From Pomphorhynchus laevis (lineage: Eukaryota > Acanthocephala > Palaeacanthocephala > Echinorhynchida > Pomphorhynchidae), in NCBI GenBank assembly GCA_012934845.2, contig WNNJ02001687.1, positions 1 through 64,000 of the forward strand: a stretch of 64,000 nucleotides of DNA, read 5' to 3'. The notes beneath the pieces are model-generated. The model had not been told where the DNA came from. It did not search any database and was given only the letters and a program-made list of their open reading frames with translations. Below, piece after piece: positions 22,610 through 34,735 of the stretch (positions are counted from its first letter, which is position 1; each line of letters begins with the position of its first letter). The translations under genes and the position numbers were made by a program.

Positions 22610-23560
22610 GATTATTAATTTTAATCAAAATATATATACACAATATATATATATTTCAATAATAGTAAGGAATAAATATGTGTATCAATTAATAATGTAT
22701 GTATTATTAATAATGTATTATTATTTTATTACACAATTATTAAGTGGTTACCCGCAAATGCGTCCAGAATTGATAATATGAATATATCAATTTGATTTTC
22801 AATATAATACATATTGAAATATCGATATATATATTTCACTATAGATCATTGTGCGATTTGCATTTTAGTCTACTACCGAATGTACCAATGGATTGAGTCT
22901 GAAACGCGGTGCTCGAAAACATCGTGACATCGAACTGGGAAGAGTAATTCCAATTTTCGTTTGGCGTCACGTTATTGCACTTCGAAATTCAGACTTGTGT
23001 TTTTTGCTGATTTTTGTCACTAGCACACGTAGAATTGTGTTTGCTGGTATGCCTGCACCATCCATCGACGCAAACACTAGTAGGCAAAAGAAACTGTGTT
23101 CAACTTCTCATCTCGTTTCCTCTTACTTTTTCCACTTTCGTCATTCATGATATTTTAATCACGCAGCCGATAATCGGGATATATAGGATGGAGATTTTCT
23201 TTGAAAATGCATACGTCAAAAAACACGCGTCATTCGAATAATAAATTAATATATAAATATTATATTAATACATTTTAATAAAGTATTATTAAAAACTAAT
23301 AATGCATTATTATTAAACTCACTTCTTTCTTCAGCGTTTGTTCTACTTCGTTACGGAGTCCGTCTTTTCTGTCTTCATTTGGTTATAATGTTTGTACTGA
23401 GAACGTCGTTGTACCATTGTAGTCGCCTTTCGCGAAGTTCATTGAGAAAGCATTTCATAATGTTGATGCGACGGTTTTGTTTTTGGCAGGCTTGCCACGA
23501 AGTATATCACTAACCCCTTCCTTTCTCATCACGGGATAGGGACCGGCCATAGCGGAGTTA
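22610..23560. other. Unclassified region with two GC-richer islands
   Basis: 22610-22850 is AT-rich. 22855-23215 and 23330-23560 have higher GC and short frames (minus strand MNDESGKSKRKRDEKLN; AGPYPVMRKEGVSDILRGK). They look like old element fragments. I do not recognise a family. Confidence 0.4.
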
Positions 23561-23639
23561 ACAAACACTGTCAGTGAATAATTGTATAATATTTAATTAA
23601 TATACTTGTTGGTCATTCTTTGAAAGGCCAGTTACTCCT

Positions 23640-23770
23640 GATTACATTTTATCTTTATTTATACATCGTCTGTTATTTATTAGTCAATTCATGAAAATTG
23701 ACTTTTATTTTAAGTTTCTATTTTAAATTTAAACTCTTTATAATAATAAATTGTAAATATTAAAAATTGT
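23640..23770 (+). mobile_element. Naiad-like tail, 5'-truncated
   Basis: TATTTATTAGTCAATTCATG followed by AATTGACTTTTATTTTAA is the start of the standard tail; it is lost again near 23770. Confidence 0.55.
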
Positions 23771-23775
23771 TAATT

Positions 23776-24325
23776 TCAAGTTTGATAAGTTCGTCCTTTT
23801 CCTGCTTGCACGGCTAATTTGATGGCAACCCATCGTCGTCGCCGTCGCAAACGGTCTTGTTCGACGACCGGCAAATGTTCCCATCGTTTGATCATCCACG
23901 TTACATCAAGCAAGTATGTTACTGAATCGTCCGTCGTATCGTCCGAATGTATCAAACGTCTTACAGGGGATATCTGAAGCTTATCACTAGAAGCAGTGGG
24001 GAAGGAAGCATTTACTCTTACGGTGGCTACTTTGGGTATCATGGTGCCACTTGGCCTTGATGTGTCGGATTGGCCAGGGTGTTTCATCCGTAAATGCTTC
24101 TTTAGGATTTCTCAACAAGTATATGATTCGTCATAATCCATATAGCGAAAATATCGAAGGTCCGGTAGAGTGGCATGGGATTGGTCGTTCATTACCAGAG
24201 ATCCACTATTAGACGAGTTTCCGCACGTCCCGTTTGAATCGAGTGAACTCTCCGTCGTCGTATTACTAATATTTTTGACAAATACACCCCGTGTGTTTAT
24301 ACTCGAGTTGTCGCAAAGCACATTG
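23776..24325 (-). mobile_element. Zinc-finger-bearing LINE N-terminus fragment
   Basis: Minus strand: YDESYTC, EILKKHLRMKHPGQSD (a C2H2-like finger ending HLRMKHPG), then a Ser/Thr-rich linker and RWEHLPVVEQDRLRRRRRW. This layout occurs at the N-terminus of RLE-type LINEs. Its relation to the family X copy just above is uncertain. Confidence 0.4.
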
Positions 24326-24436
24326 TATTCCTATAACTTCGGCAAGAAATCGGCAGTTGAGTTTACTAAGGTCGGTCGCCCCGTCAACATCTTGTGAACT
24401 CCCTTGCATTTTACCTGCGACTATCAGACATTTCGC

Positions 24437-24750
24437 TTAAGAAAAATATATCAGGTCATTCATGATGCCTGGGTGATTGCGCACCGTCGCGGGCATGATT
24501 CGACGAACACTTGACGGATCAAACAGATCAGACCCAGCGCTTAAATTTACAGCGCGAACTAATCTTATCGATCCGCTCTGATCGATATAGTGGAAACTGA
24601 CTGGACCCGAATCACGTGGCGATGCAATTTGCTTGCACAACGAGTATTGGTTGACTGCGTCGCTGTCGTCATCGCTACACAATGGGATCTGTTTCAGCTG
24701 CACGGCTTGGTTTTACAAAGGAAGAGGGATGATCAGATCGTCAAAATCAT
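24437..24750 (-). mobile_element. Probable C-terminal extension of the family X LINE
   Basis: An 88-codon minus-strand frame lies directly downstream of the family X endonuclease region, in the position that holds the OTU-like ORF in the 52695-56482 copy. No domain recognised. Confidence 0.3.
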
Positions 24751-24753
24751 TCG

Positions 24754-27700
24754 TCACGTTAAAGGGTGAACCTTTACAGCTACTCCGATTTTGATCCTCC
24801 TGTAAATGTTTGTCCGACGAACTGGACAGGGTTGGACTATAACGTAAAATCTGGGATTTGATTCATGAACCTCCTTCGGAACATCTGCGGCCAGGTCGTT
24901 GTCCGCGAACAACGAGGTCAAGTAAGAAGCGGATAAAGATTGATTTGTGTCGATATGCGGTTCATCGAAAGAAATATTTAAGCTGGTAACGGCGGTTAAA
25001 CGTTGTACTGGGTCACTGCATGGTTCTATACCCCTCTCTGTTATAGGTTGTCCCAGATCTTTAAGGCTCTTCGGAATGGCGTTAGCTTTACCTATCATGA
25101 TAGCTACTGACACCCTCTGAAATAAATGTTCAACAGCTCTGCTGTATGAAATTCCGTTCTGCCAAGACATATACCTCTCAATAAATCGAATTAATTTTTC
25201 GCCTGACGAATTCAAGCCCCCATAAGTCATGATGACCGCTGTCACAAAGTTATAATAATTTTCTTCCATCTTACGTTGATACTTCCTATATTTAACGCAC
25301 ATGGCATACCTGTTGGCGATATAAAATGGTGTATTGGCGGCTTTGGACACATACGATTTCTGTTGTTGATTGGTTACCGCAAAATCAATTGCCAGTGGTG
25401 AATCCTCATAAATGAGAATATCCGCAGGGCGCTCTCGCAAATTCTTGACTAGATTGAGTACCTTTCTCGCTACTGTTAAGCCGGCTGATACCGCCGCTTG
25501 AAATATGATGCCTCTCACTCTGTTATGCCTAATTCCGGGATATCCGCCAATCTGGAAAGTCAGAGTATGAAATCCAAATTTGTCTGCTTGCCTTAGACAA
25601 CGTCGGCATCTATAGTTTCCTTGTTAATTGGCATACCCAGCCAAAAGCGGAGTAGAAGATAAAATTCGTCCGGGGCCAAGTCCATCCGTGTTGTCTTGTT
25701 GGGTATGGTCTGCAGCTAAACGCAGGCATGGGGACAAGCAATTGCCCTTAGCCTTGCGGAGTCGTAAGGGTTGGCGTTCTGCAGAAGTTGTTGAAATGAC
25801 TTTTCATCGAGGTGCTTGGAAATCAAATTTTGTCTGGTTTGCATTCCTCCTTTCTATCTGTCGTAATATGATGACAGACTATCCTTCGAGGATTCATATC
25901 CTGGGAAGATAAGCGGATCCAGACTCAATCTTCAGATGTTTAAACATACGTTACACACAAATACGGCAACCGAATGTTAAAGGCAGCTACGCAAACCCAA
26001 TCCTCTTATTTTAGAGGTAGATATTCTTGTTGCCACGTCTGCTGAATTGGATAAATGGACGTAATTCTGCTAGAGATTTTCTTAATCGAGTGACGAACGT
26101 TTTCAAAAATTCACTAGCGAAGGCAGGGGCGACCGTGCGCATTAATTGGTTGACTTTGGGTGCAAATGCGCAATTCCGGATTAATGTAAATGCAACCTGT
26201 GGGTCGGGGATATTTTCCAGTTTTTCCAGAGCATGCATCGGCGATAGGACTATTTTAGTATTCAAATATCCTGAGCAGTAATCACCAGAGCCAACGGGGC
26301 TGCCTAGGATACAGAAATTCTTTGAATAATTAAGGTTAGAGATAGAAGGGCATCTATTTCTAATAATATCAATTTGACTGGCCTCACCAATTATCTCAGT
26401 CTTACTCCAGTTTATGCTCAGTCCTATTGCTGGAAAGTGCAACGACAAATAGTATAAAGCTTCTGTTACTGCTCTAGTGGCTCCGGCCACCACCCCATCG
26501 TCAAAATAACATTTGTAAAAACCGATTTCTTTAATTGTCGATATGTGAGCAATGGTACGGTTAATGCCTAGACAAAACAGGAAAGGACCTATTGGGTCCC
26601 CTTGTTAAATCCCGCTTTACGATTTGAGTGGTTCCAAATTTCCTAATCGTAAGCCAGAACCTCTGCCATAATACCACTGAAGTCACTTTGAAAGCTCCGG
26701 CAAATCCTTTTTTACAGCATCAACGACATGACCACGACTTAACCAGCTAAATGCATTCTTCAAGTCAACCTTGATCCAAATCGAATCATCGTCTTGTCGG
26801 TGAACGTGAGGTAGCTGACGGAACTGCTGCATAATTTCTTCCATCCCGTTTGGAACCGCGACGCTGAGCTGGTTGGGCTGAAGTGCCTCAGCAAATAGTG
26901 GACCGAGTCTACTACGTATGCACTTGGCACACAAGAGGCGCAACGACTCACCAACCGCAATAGGACGAATCCCACCATCGGGCTTATTCAAGGCTAGAAG
27001 GTTAGCACCTGCAAGAAAATATACGAGGTAACGTGGCAACAACCCGGCGAGTATGTGGTTGATCAGTGTCGGAAGCCTGTATAGAAGATAACCATGGTCT
27101 ACTGATGGCATATCCTGCAACTGTACTGCTCGCAATCCGAAGCAACCTGGAGAGGTAGAAGAAGAGAACGCCGAAATCGCGACCGGAACGGTTTTCGCAT
27201 TAACTGACAGGCTAGACGACTAATCCAATGACGGGGAATCTGGGACTTCGCCTGACAGCGGATGTAGCTGAATTAGCTTTTCCCGAATAGAAAGTGAAGA
27301 ACTGCACAGGCCGCTAAAGCGAAGCGACGCATGACCTTCCCGTAATTCTTGCTTCTGGCCAGATCGATCGCTTCGGTGATGTTAAGTTTGGTAGAAGAAG
27401 CATTCGAACTATACACAAACGGGTGTTTTTAAAAATTTCGAAATACATTCATTCTCCTTACCTTCCTCGAACAAGTCCATGCATAAAGCTATGTGTGAAA
27501 CAACTCGATTCCCATATTGTTTACATGTTGTCTCAGCCTGTAAACACAATTTTGATAAGCTTAAAAGGCGAAACCAGTCATAGATAGACTGTGAGCAAAG
27601 AACCCTTAGAATTAGACTAGAGAAAACATCTGCTGCTCGACAACGCAAACTCCATGGAATGCGCTTGACAGTATTAATTGGCACCATCCACAGCTTGCGT

Positions 27701-27984
27701 AGCAGATCGAGTGACACTCTATTCGGACAAATACTTATCTCTGATGGGAAATCTCCAAGCGCGAATTCAGAGGAGTTACTGATTGGTTCCGGTAGAGTTG
27801 TATATTTCGCATGATAGGAATACACCAATTGTCTTTCAGTATCGACCTATTGAAGCCGAGTGGAAGACGGCTGTCTACTTGAGCCGGGGCATCGCTTTGA
27901 AATAGGACCGTGTACTCGAAGACAACCTGAATTTTTCAGTCGAAATGTCTCATGACAAACATCACATATGATTGTATCAGCCAT
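24754..27984 (-). mobile_element. RLE-type LINE, family X, copy B
   Basis: Starts with ATG at 27984-27982: MADTIICDVCHETFRLKNSG with a zinc-finger-like CDVC...H...C set and CPGS, then an in-frame TAG. N-terminal domain with RIPWSLRCRAADVFSSL (27409-27828). RT: LLALNKPDGGIRPIAVG and IKVDLKNAF (26683-27135), CYFDDG (YFDD at 26497-26508), LSINWSKTEIIG. C-terminus 25518-24754 plus the frame before it: CRRCLRQ...H zinc motif, YPGIRHNRVRG, RPADILIYEDSPLAIDFAV (PD-(D/E)xK-like). About five or more breaks. Family knowledge: RLE LINEs make a single ORF and cut the target with this C-terminal nuclease. The exact clade (R2, NeSL or CRE-like) is not resolved. Confidence 0.8.
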
Positions 27985-28229
27985 TTGTTAGTTTCCAAGT
28001 TCCCTTTGATTTGTTAGTTGTTATCAGAAAAAGCTTGCTTGATTGTCGTTGATTGATTATATAATCTCCTTACTTGTTGCCGTATACAAAGATTTAGCGT
28101 CAAAATCGTATTTCTTTCTAATAAATTTTACCGCTTGCAATAGATATCAGTCGTAATTGTTCCCGCTTTCTGTACAACCGGACTTGAATCAAAGTATTGA
28201 CATATCTATTTAATCTATTAAATCGTAGC

Positions 28230-28400
28230 TGGATAAATTGTAAGTAGTTAGTTATCAAGAATGTTTAAACTATAAAATTGTATAAAATAAATATTATAAA
28301 TTGTATAAAATCTTATATAATTATTTATTATCTATCTTTATTTGTATATAGTATACAATAGGTAGACTTAGTTATTCGATCTGATTTGGTAAGCTGATTA
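28230..28400 (+). mobile_element. Naiad-like tail, second 3'-end subtype
   Basis: AATTGTATAAAAT, TAATTATTTATTAT, then TAGACTTAGTTATTCGATCT: the tail subtype ending in TTATCTGATCTGATTTG. No coding part. Confidence 0.55.
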
Positions 28401-28554
28401 ATAGCGAAAGCTCAAATACATCTAAGATTATAATTTGGAAAGATTAAATATTAGATAAAATTAAAAAGAAAATAAATATAACAAAAACTTATAAAAGCAA
28501 AGATAAAATTAATAAATACATAATAAATACTAAACCCACAATCTTCTTCCATTT

Positions 28555-28755
28555 CAAATATATATTATTACAGGAACGAAGAAGAAAATATCCTTTATTT
28601 GATAAAAATTCTATATTTCAATAGCTCCTGCTATCATCATCAGGATTACAATAAAAAGATTTTTTGTAAGCATGATGATAGCAGGAGCTATCGAAATATA
28701 GAATTTTTATCAAATAAAGTATATTTTCTTCTTCGTTCCTGTAATAATATAAAAA
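28555..28755. repeat. PLE-type foldback with arms of about 90 bp and hammerhead-like core
   Basis: Arms 28555-28647 and 28668-28755 are near-perfect reverse complements (AGAATTTTTATCAAATAAAG, TTTTCTTCTTCGTTCCTG) with a spacer of about 20 bp. The minus reading of the left arm gives CCTGATGATGATAGCAGGAG followed by CTATTGAAATATAG: CUGAUGA, a hairpin GAUAGC/GCUAUU, then GAAA. This resembles the end of the canonical PLE at 47596-47624, so the foldback looks like two inverted PLE ends without a body. Confidence 0.7.
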
Positions 28756-28939
28756 ATACATGTATTTGGAACTTACTAAATTTAAGATAACTATATAATA
28801 AAAGGCTGTTTTTGCTGTCCTTTTGAAAAAGGCTGCACGAGCAACCGAAATATTAAAATAAAATTCAAGAGTTTATATTCTCGAGGATGCTTTGTCAAAA
28901 AAACAATTTCTTTTGACCCGAATTCAATATTATTCTTGA

Positions 28940-29420
28940 TATAAAATAACAACTATTGATTAAGCTAGTAATAACTTTGTTTTCATATGCAAAAAGCTTT
29001 ATTATGATATACTGATGAAAGAAGTATATTGTAATGATTTAAATGTAAACGCAACATATGATCGTAGTGATTTTAGTTTAGAAACAATTATTACAAGTCA
29101 TTGTTCTACAATGAATAAGAAGGTTATAAATGTTGAAAAAAGGGTATAAAGGTATAAAAAGGGTATAAAGGTATATATAAAGGGTATAAAAATGGTATAA
29201 AGTTATAAAACTATACTTATATTATATTGAAATCCAAAATTACATAAAAATCTAATAAAGGATAGGCTCATGTTAGTTATTATTATTCTCGATATTGTAT
29301 TTTTTAATCAGCGTAGAACCCTGTATTATGCGACTTACTCTCGCTACTATATTGGGTCGAGGAAGAGGGGTCGAAATCTGATAACATAGCAGCTTTTTCT
29401 GATGACCTTTTATCCTTATT
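28940..29420 (+). mobile_element. Naiad-like PLE, rearranged: RT start, microsatellite, structured block
   Basis: Plus strand: KKLYYDILMKEVYCNDLNVN, SLETIITSHCSTMNKK (28985-29125), then an expansion of AAAGGGTATAA units (29130-29205), then WNPKLH-like remnants (29215-29260). A jump follows to a diverged structured block (29341-29412) with GGGGTCGAAATCTGATAACATAGCAG and CTGATGACC. Internally deleted. Confidence 0.7.
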
Positions 29421-29559
29421 CTTATACATCCTCTGTTATTTATTGCAACACCAACTTCTTGACAAGAAAAAAAAACAAATAATATAGATGAATTTTTTCT
29501 GTCAACCACTAGTCCCGGTGTCTTGTCGTGAATGCAGTGCACGAACCAAACTACTCCAG

Positions 29560-32521
29560 ACATCGTGATACTGTGCGACAGACCAGAGTTCTTTTTCAGA
29601 TAGTCCAACGCGGTCTTCGGCCAGTTTCGAGATTTATCTCTCAACCTGTACAGAGGTCTACCTCGAGGTCTCTTTCCAGAGAGTCCGGCCTAGAAAACCA
29701 TAAGAGGAAGGCGATCCCTAGACATTATCTAAACGTGTCTTAGCCACCCATCTGACTTTCTTAGTTGTGGAGAACATCGACTTTACTCTAAGTTCATCAC
29801 GGATGACCGAATTTCTAACCTTATCTCTAAAGCTAAGACCGACCACTAACGAAGGAACCTCATTTCGGTCGACTGTATCCGAAATATTATCCTTATCGGT
29901 CATAACCCAAAGTTTATGACCATAGGTTAAGATAGGAACGACGATTGCGTGGGAAACCGTAAGGTTTGCCCAAAGACTCAACTTTCGCTTCATTACGGCA
30001 AACCTGTACAAAGAACGTATTGCTGCGTTAAACTTACAAATCCGCTTCTCAATCTCCTTGATGTTTCCGCCGTCCCTCGAGAACAATACCCAGGATAATG
30101 AAATCCTCTACAGCAGGAAGAACCATTTTCCCAATCCAGATTAACATTGACACCTGAATCCGAGACAAACATATAGAGACAATCTTGGAGAGACAAACAA
30201 ACATTTATATCGATCTAGTAGGCATTATAAGTCCTCAGGACAAGAAGCCAACAAAACAACGTCATCTGAAAAATGCAGAGATGGTATCCTAATGAAACCG
30301 AACTAAAAATCGACATCCTTCAGAGCAGCCCGTCTCGAAATTTTGTCCAAGTAAACAAGGAACAAATTTGACGCAAAGACAACCCTGACGAAGCCCAACG
30401 CCTACTGGAAATGATTCAGACTTCCTACCTAGAACACGAATACAACACATACTTTGTTCATACAGAGTAGTCACAGCTACCCGAAGTTAGTGTGGTACTC
30501 CATACTTTCTTAGTACCTCCCACAACCTCTCTTGCAGAACTCGGTCGAACGCCTTCTACAAATCTACCAAACGCATGTAGACCGGTTGAGCGAACTCTTA
30601 AGACCCATCAAGTATAGTTGGGAGAGTAAAGAGCTGATCCGTAATTCCACGACCTAGACGAAATCCGCATTGTTCCTCTTGCAACTGTTCCTCAACTATA
30701 GGCTGTATCCTTAACTCAAGAATCTTAGCAAATAGTTTACCAGTTTGTAGAAGAGTGATGCCCGATAGTTGGAACACACTCTTCTGTTACATTTCTAAAA
30801 GATCGGTACCACCACCCCAGTTTGCCTTGTCACTAGGAACCTTCTCAACATCGTTGAAGATCCGTGTAAGCCACTTTATGACAACAACGTCGAGAGCCTT
30901 TAAAGCTTCAGGTCAAATCTTGTCTACTCCAGAAGACTTGATATTACGAAATCTTTTAACAACAGCGATGACCTTTTCCAAAAAAGAGCTCTTCCGTTGG
31001 TTCTAAAGGATCTACTTCTACAAGAAAATGCATATCCATCGGATTAAGGAGACTCTTAAAATGCTCTTTTTAACAACCAAGAATTTCTTCAATGTCAGTC
31101 AGCATATATTATCTCTTGTCATATACAGTTTGAGGAGTTTTCTGCTTTTAGCACGAAGGTTCCTGATCGTCTTCCAGAACATCTTCGAAGCTGACCTATA
31201 ATCATGTTCTAATTGCTTTCCAAACTTCTCCCAAGCGGCCTTATTTCTTGTATAACTGCTCGAGCTGAAGCTCTCTTTGCCCTTCGGTACTTGTCTACAG
31301 CTTCCTATTAATTTATTTGACAAAGTTGCCTTATAAGCCAGCTTCTGCTGGACAAAATCTCTAACTGTTGGTGTCAACCAAGCAGTTCGAGTATTTCTTC
31401 CGCGACAAGCAACTAATGCCTTCGAGCCACAACTTTTCACAGTTATTTTGGCAAGCGAGGATCTGAACATCTCTCATTCCTGATTAATTCTCTTCACCTC
31501 TTCTAACAACTGAGAGAAATCCTCCTGGATGTACCCGGAAAAACGTTCTTTGACAGAAACATCTGCTAGACGCTGCCAGCACGCCCTCACACAAAGTTTG
31601 GGTTTACCAGGCTTGTCTAGCATCCGATGCTGCCATCGAAGTTTACTAACTACAATGTAGTGATCGGTGAACAGCTCAGCACCTATCTTCACACGAGTGT
31701 CTAGAACATAACGTCGCAGATCAGATGAAACGATTACAAAATCGATCATTGATCTTTGACTGAGAGAATCCAAATGCTATGTGCATCTATGGATCTCCTT
31801 ATGTTCAAACATGGTGTTGGTTATGCACAAATTGTTACGAGAACAAAAGTGCAATAATTCAACACCCTTCGCATTCAGATCAGATAGACCGTTCCTCCCC
31901 AAAACTTCCTTCAAAGTGCTACTGTTGTTACCAACATGAGCATTGAGGTCACCCAATAGAACGAGGGAATTTCCAACAGGAGTACTATCAAGGAAAACCT
32001 GAAAATCTTCCACAAAGGCTGCGTATTCCGAAATAGTGTTGGGAGTATACGCACAGTCAATTATCCATTTTCCCTCTTTGACAAAAAGTCTCAGTGACGC
32101 GAACCTTTCGTTCACTTAGTTAAACCTCTCTACCACGAACAACAACCGGGGACTTTAAAGTATCCCTACAGCTGCATGTCGCTTTTCGTTGGTTACTCCC
32201 GAATAGTTCAAGGTCCAACCTTGATCCAAGAGCTTAACTCTAGTTCCATAATAGTGAATATAAGTCACTCCAACTATTTCTAGATCCAAGCGAACCACCT
32301 ATTCAACTAATTCTGGCTCCTTCCCCGCGGGGCGAGATGACATTCAACGTTCCAACATGATGGCTAGTTCGATTTGAATGTTGATGCCATTCTCGCTGTC
32401 TCCTTACAACTGCCCGGTCACACGGCACCCGACAATGTTTGCTCATTTGGTCAGTGGTGAGTTGACCATTATTATTCGCATTTGATTTATATTTTGTAAA
32501 TTTGTTGCTTGTCATATTCAT
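29560..32521 (-). mobile_element. APE-type LINE, family N, long copy
   Basis: Minus strand, 5' to 3'. Start near 32521 (SHHVGTLNVIS, a WNV(G/R)TL-like endonuclease opening). AP endonuclease in 31777-32115 (IIDCAYTPNTISEYAAFVED, LVLLGDLNAHVGN, NNLCITNTMFEHKEIH) and 31474-31773 (RSMIDFVIVSSDLRRYV, TDHYIVVSKLRW). A linker with SCGSKALVACRGRN and WLTPTVRDFVQQK (31099-31470). RT pieces near 30550-31000, VLGRKSESFPVGVGLRQG (motif B region, 30289-30474), AIVVPILTYGHKLWV (29718-30086) and ETGRRPR at the end. About ten breaks. Same family as 3280-5190. Not assigned to a named clade. Confidence 0.85.
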
Positions 32522-32529
32522 TGTTTTGG

Positions 32530-32895
32530 TTTGTTTGTTCGGTTATCTCACGTTCTCGATATCCTTTGATGATCCAGCATCGCTACCGTAAGGAAACAGG
32601 TCTCCGAGACTCTCTTTCGTCTTTTATCCATTGCTCAATCTGCCGTTTGAGTCATTGGAATGATGAACAGGCCTCATTGTAAGTCTTTCGCCTTTTCGTA
32701 TATTGTCCAATTCGTCGTTAGAGTCATCGGAGGGATCTGAGATAGTCTATAAAAAGACTATCTCTACGGCTGATGCAAGTCGGCCAATTATTTAGCTGTT
32801 GGTCTACGAATGTCGAACATACGTTGCCTGGGCTGCTTTACTAAGAGGCTAATTGGCAATACGTACCAGTTTAATACTTAATCGACTGGAACCTA
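32530..32895. other. No gene seen
   Basis: Moderate-GC sequence upstream (5') of the family N LINE. It may hold that element's 5' UTR, but nothing is recognisable. Confidence 0.4.
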
Positions 32896-32899
32896 GCGG

Positions 32900-33080
32900 C
32901 CATGTTATTTATTAGTCAATTCATAAAAATTGACTTTATTTCAATTTTTAATTTTAACTTAATAAAATAAATTGTATAAAATCATATAATTATTTATTAT
33001 TTATTTTTTTATCTTTATCTTTATTTATATATCGTATAAAATACGTATACTCATTTATCTGATCTGATTTGTATAATTGA
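32900..33080 (+). mobile_element. Naiad-like tail, 5'-truncated
   Basis: TATTTATTAGTCAATTCATA, AAAATTGACTTTATTT, ending AAATACGTATACTCATTTATCTGATCTGATTTG in separate words. No coding part. Confidence 0.7.
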
Positions 33081-33084
33081 ACTA

Positions 33085-33670
33085 CATAACAGCTTACCAA
33101 ACATATATTCTTAGATTTAATCCTAAAAATTAATTCAGTTAAATCAGACAATTTTAACCTTTCTAATTGCGAATGGAAAAACGATTTAGATTTAGTAATA
33201 AGCTTATGTTTATTATTATTTGTTAATATTATTATTTTATCACGAGTTCATCAGAGAAAGAGGTTGGAAGTGTACTAGAACCTAAGCGGTAAATATTAGC
33301 GAGGTTTAAAGGGTATGGTAGAAGTGAAATGTATGGCAGGTTGTAGAAGTGATTGGATACGATTAATTGCAAGTTCTCGCTATCACAATGCCAGCATTCA
33401 GTAAGGCAGCAAGTCAGGGAGATTGTTGAAGAAATATGCTAATAACGAGATCGACTTTATGTAAGACGGAGCGGGTGTTAAGATGGCCAATGCAGAATAA
33501 CGAATTTGTACAATGAATAACTAATTATTTGTCCAGTGGGTTGCAAGACAAGAGTGCACTTGAGAGACAGTAAACACTGTGGTATTGAAAAGTTTAAAAT
33601 ATTGCAATTGACTAATAGAACTTGACTTAATTTTTTTTTGGCAATACGGTGTTAAAGGGGAAAGGATTTG
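33085..33670. other. Nothing recognised
   Basis: Intron DNA without an extended frame. Confidence 0.4.
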
Positions 33671-33679
33671 TGGAAGAAT

Positions 33680-33950
33680 AATAATTGTTCTGATTGTGGC
33701 ACGATATTATCCTCACAAGTATTGATCCTATTTTTGATACAGCAGAGCGCTACTAATCAGCCTGGGTGGGTTTCATCAGCTGCTGACCCATACCTAAATT
33801 TTAAGTTTCGACCCTCGATTATTATCTGCCTACTCCAAACACTGGTGCTGATCGGATTCGAAACTAAAACGTCTGTATTGCGATTCAACGCAACTAGGCT
33901 GGCAGCTCCAGTGGTGTAGATATACATTTCTGTATAGTACTTTTGGTAGG
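33680..33950 (+). repeat. SINE-like interspersed repeat, copy 2 (longest)
   Basis: About 270 bp, shared in part with 8460-8700, 34085-34225 and 34225-34345. GATTCGAAAC (about 33855) fits a pol III B box. The end reads CTAGGCTGGCAGCTCC, AGTGGTGTAGATATACATTT. The 83-codon frame here is a translation of the repeat and is not conserved between copies. Confidence 0.55.
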
Positions 33951-34084
33951 GTATCGTATTCTCACGATCTATTAGAAAGATACCCTATGTGTGTGATCTT
34001 CTACTCGGATACCTGTTTTTATGCTGCTTATTGCCATGATTATTTTTATTTTTATTTGATTGCACCTGTGAGCTGAAATTGTTC

Positions 34085-34345
34085 TGATTGTGGCACGATA
34101 TTGTCATCACAGGTATTAATCCTATTTTTGATACAGCAGAACGCTACTAATCAGTCTGAGAAGGTCTCATCAGCTGATAACCGAGACTTACATTTCAAGT
34201 TTCGACTCTTATTATCTGCTTACTCCGTAAGCAGATACAGAAATGTATATCTACACTACCGGAGCAGCCAGCCTAGTGAATGTAGCGTTTAATCGGAATG
34301 CAGTCGTCCTGATTCGAATTCGATCAGCACCAGTGTTGATGTCTG
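34085..34345. repeat. SINE-like repeat, two partial copies meeting tail to tail
   Basis: 34085-34225 (+) matches the left part of copy 2 (GATTGTGGCACGATATTGTC). 34225-34345 is the right part in reverse (AGATATACATTTCTGTA on the minus strand; GGTGCTGATCGAATTCGAAT). The two halves face each other at about 34225-34240. Confidence 0.55.
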
Positions 34346-34735
34346 CTTGACATCCACGAAAGCCGATTAATTCAATGTCGAGACGAGCACAATGATTACG
34401 CGTCGTGTGCGACATAAATTCGAGAACATCCGGAACAAGTGGCAGCTCAGGCTCAATCCGTACATCCAAGCAAACCTGCCTACAGCTGAAGCTAGGATGT
34501 CTCGCACAGTTGTGGTGAATAATGGTTGTGCCTTGCTATCTGCAGGAAAGAGAATGTCCGAGTGACGTCTCTTCTCCGCATATACATTTTGAGGCTATCA
34601 TTTGAAGCTGCTAACCAAATTGAGCAGATATAGCGTCTCTGAATTCTTTAGTGTTTATTCCGAAATTTCGGAATAAAAATGTATAACGAGATAGAGAAAT
34701 AATGTACAACAAGATAGTTGTACATTAAGCCATTA

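Noticed and set aside
33668-33919. 83-codon frame as a gene
   Set aside because: It is a translation of the SINE-like repeat; the other copies do not keep the frame.
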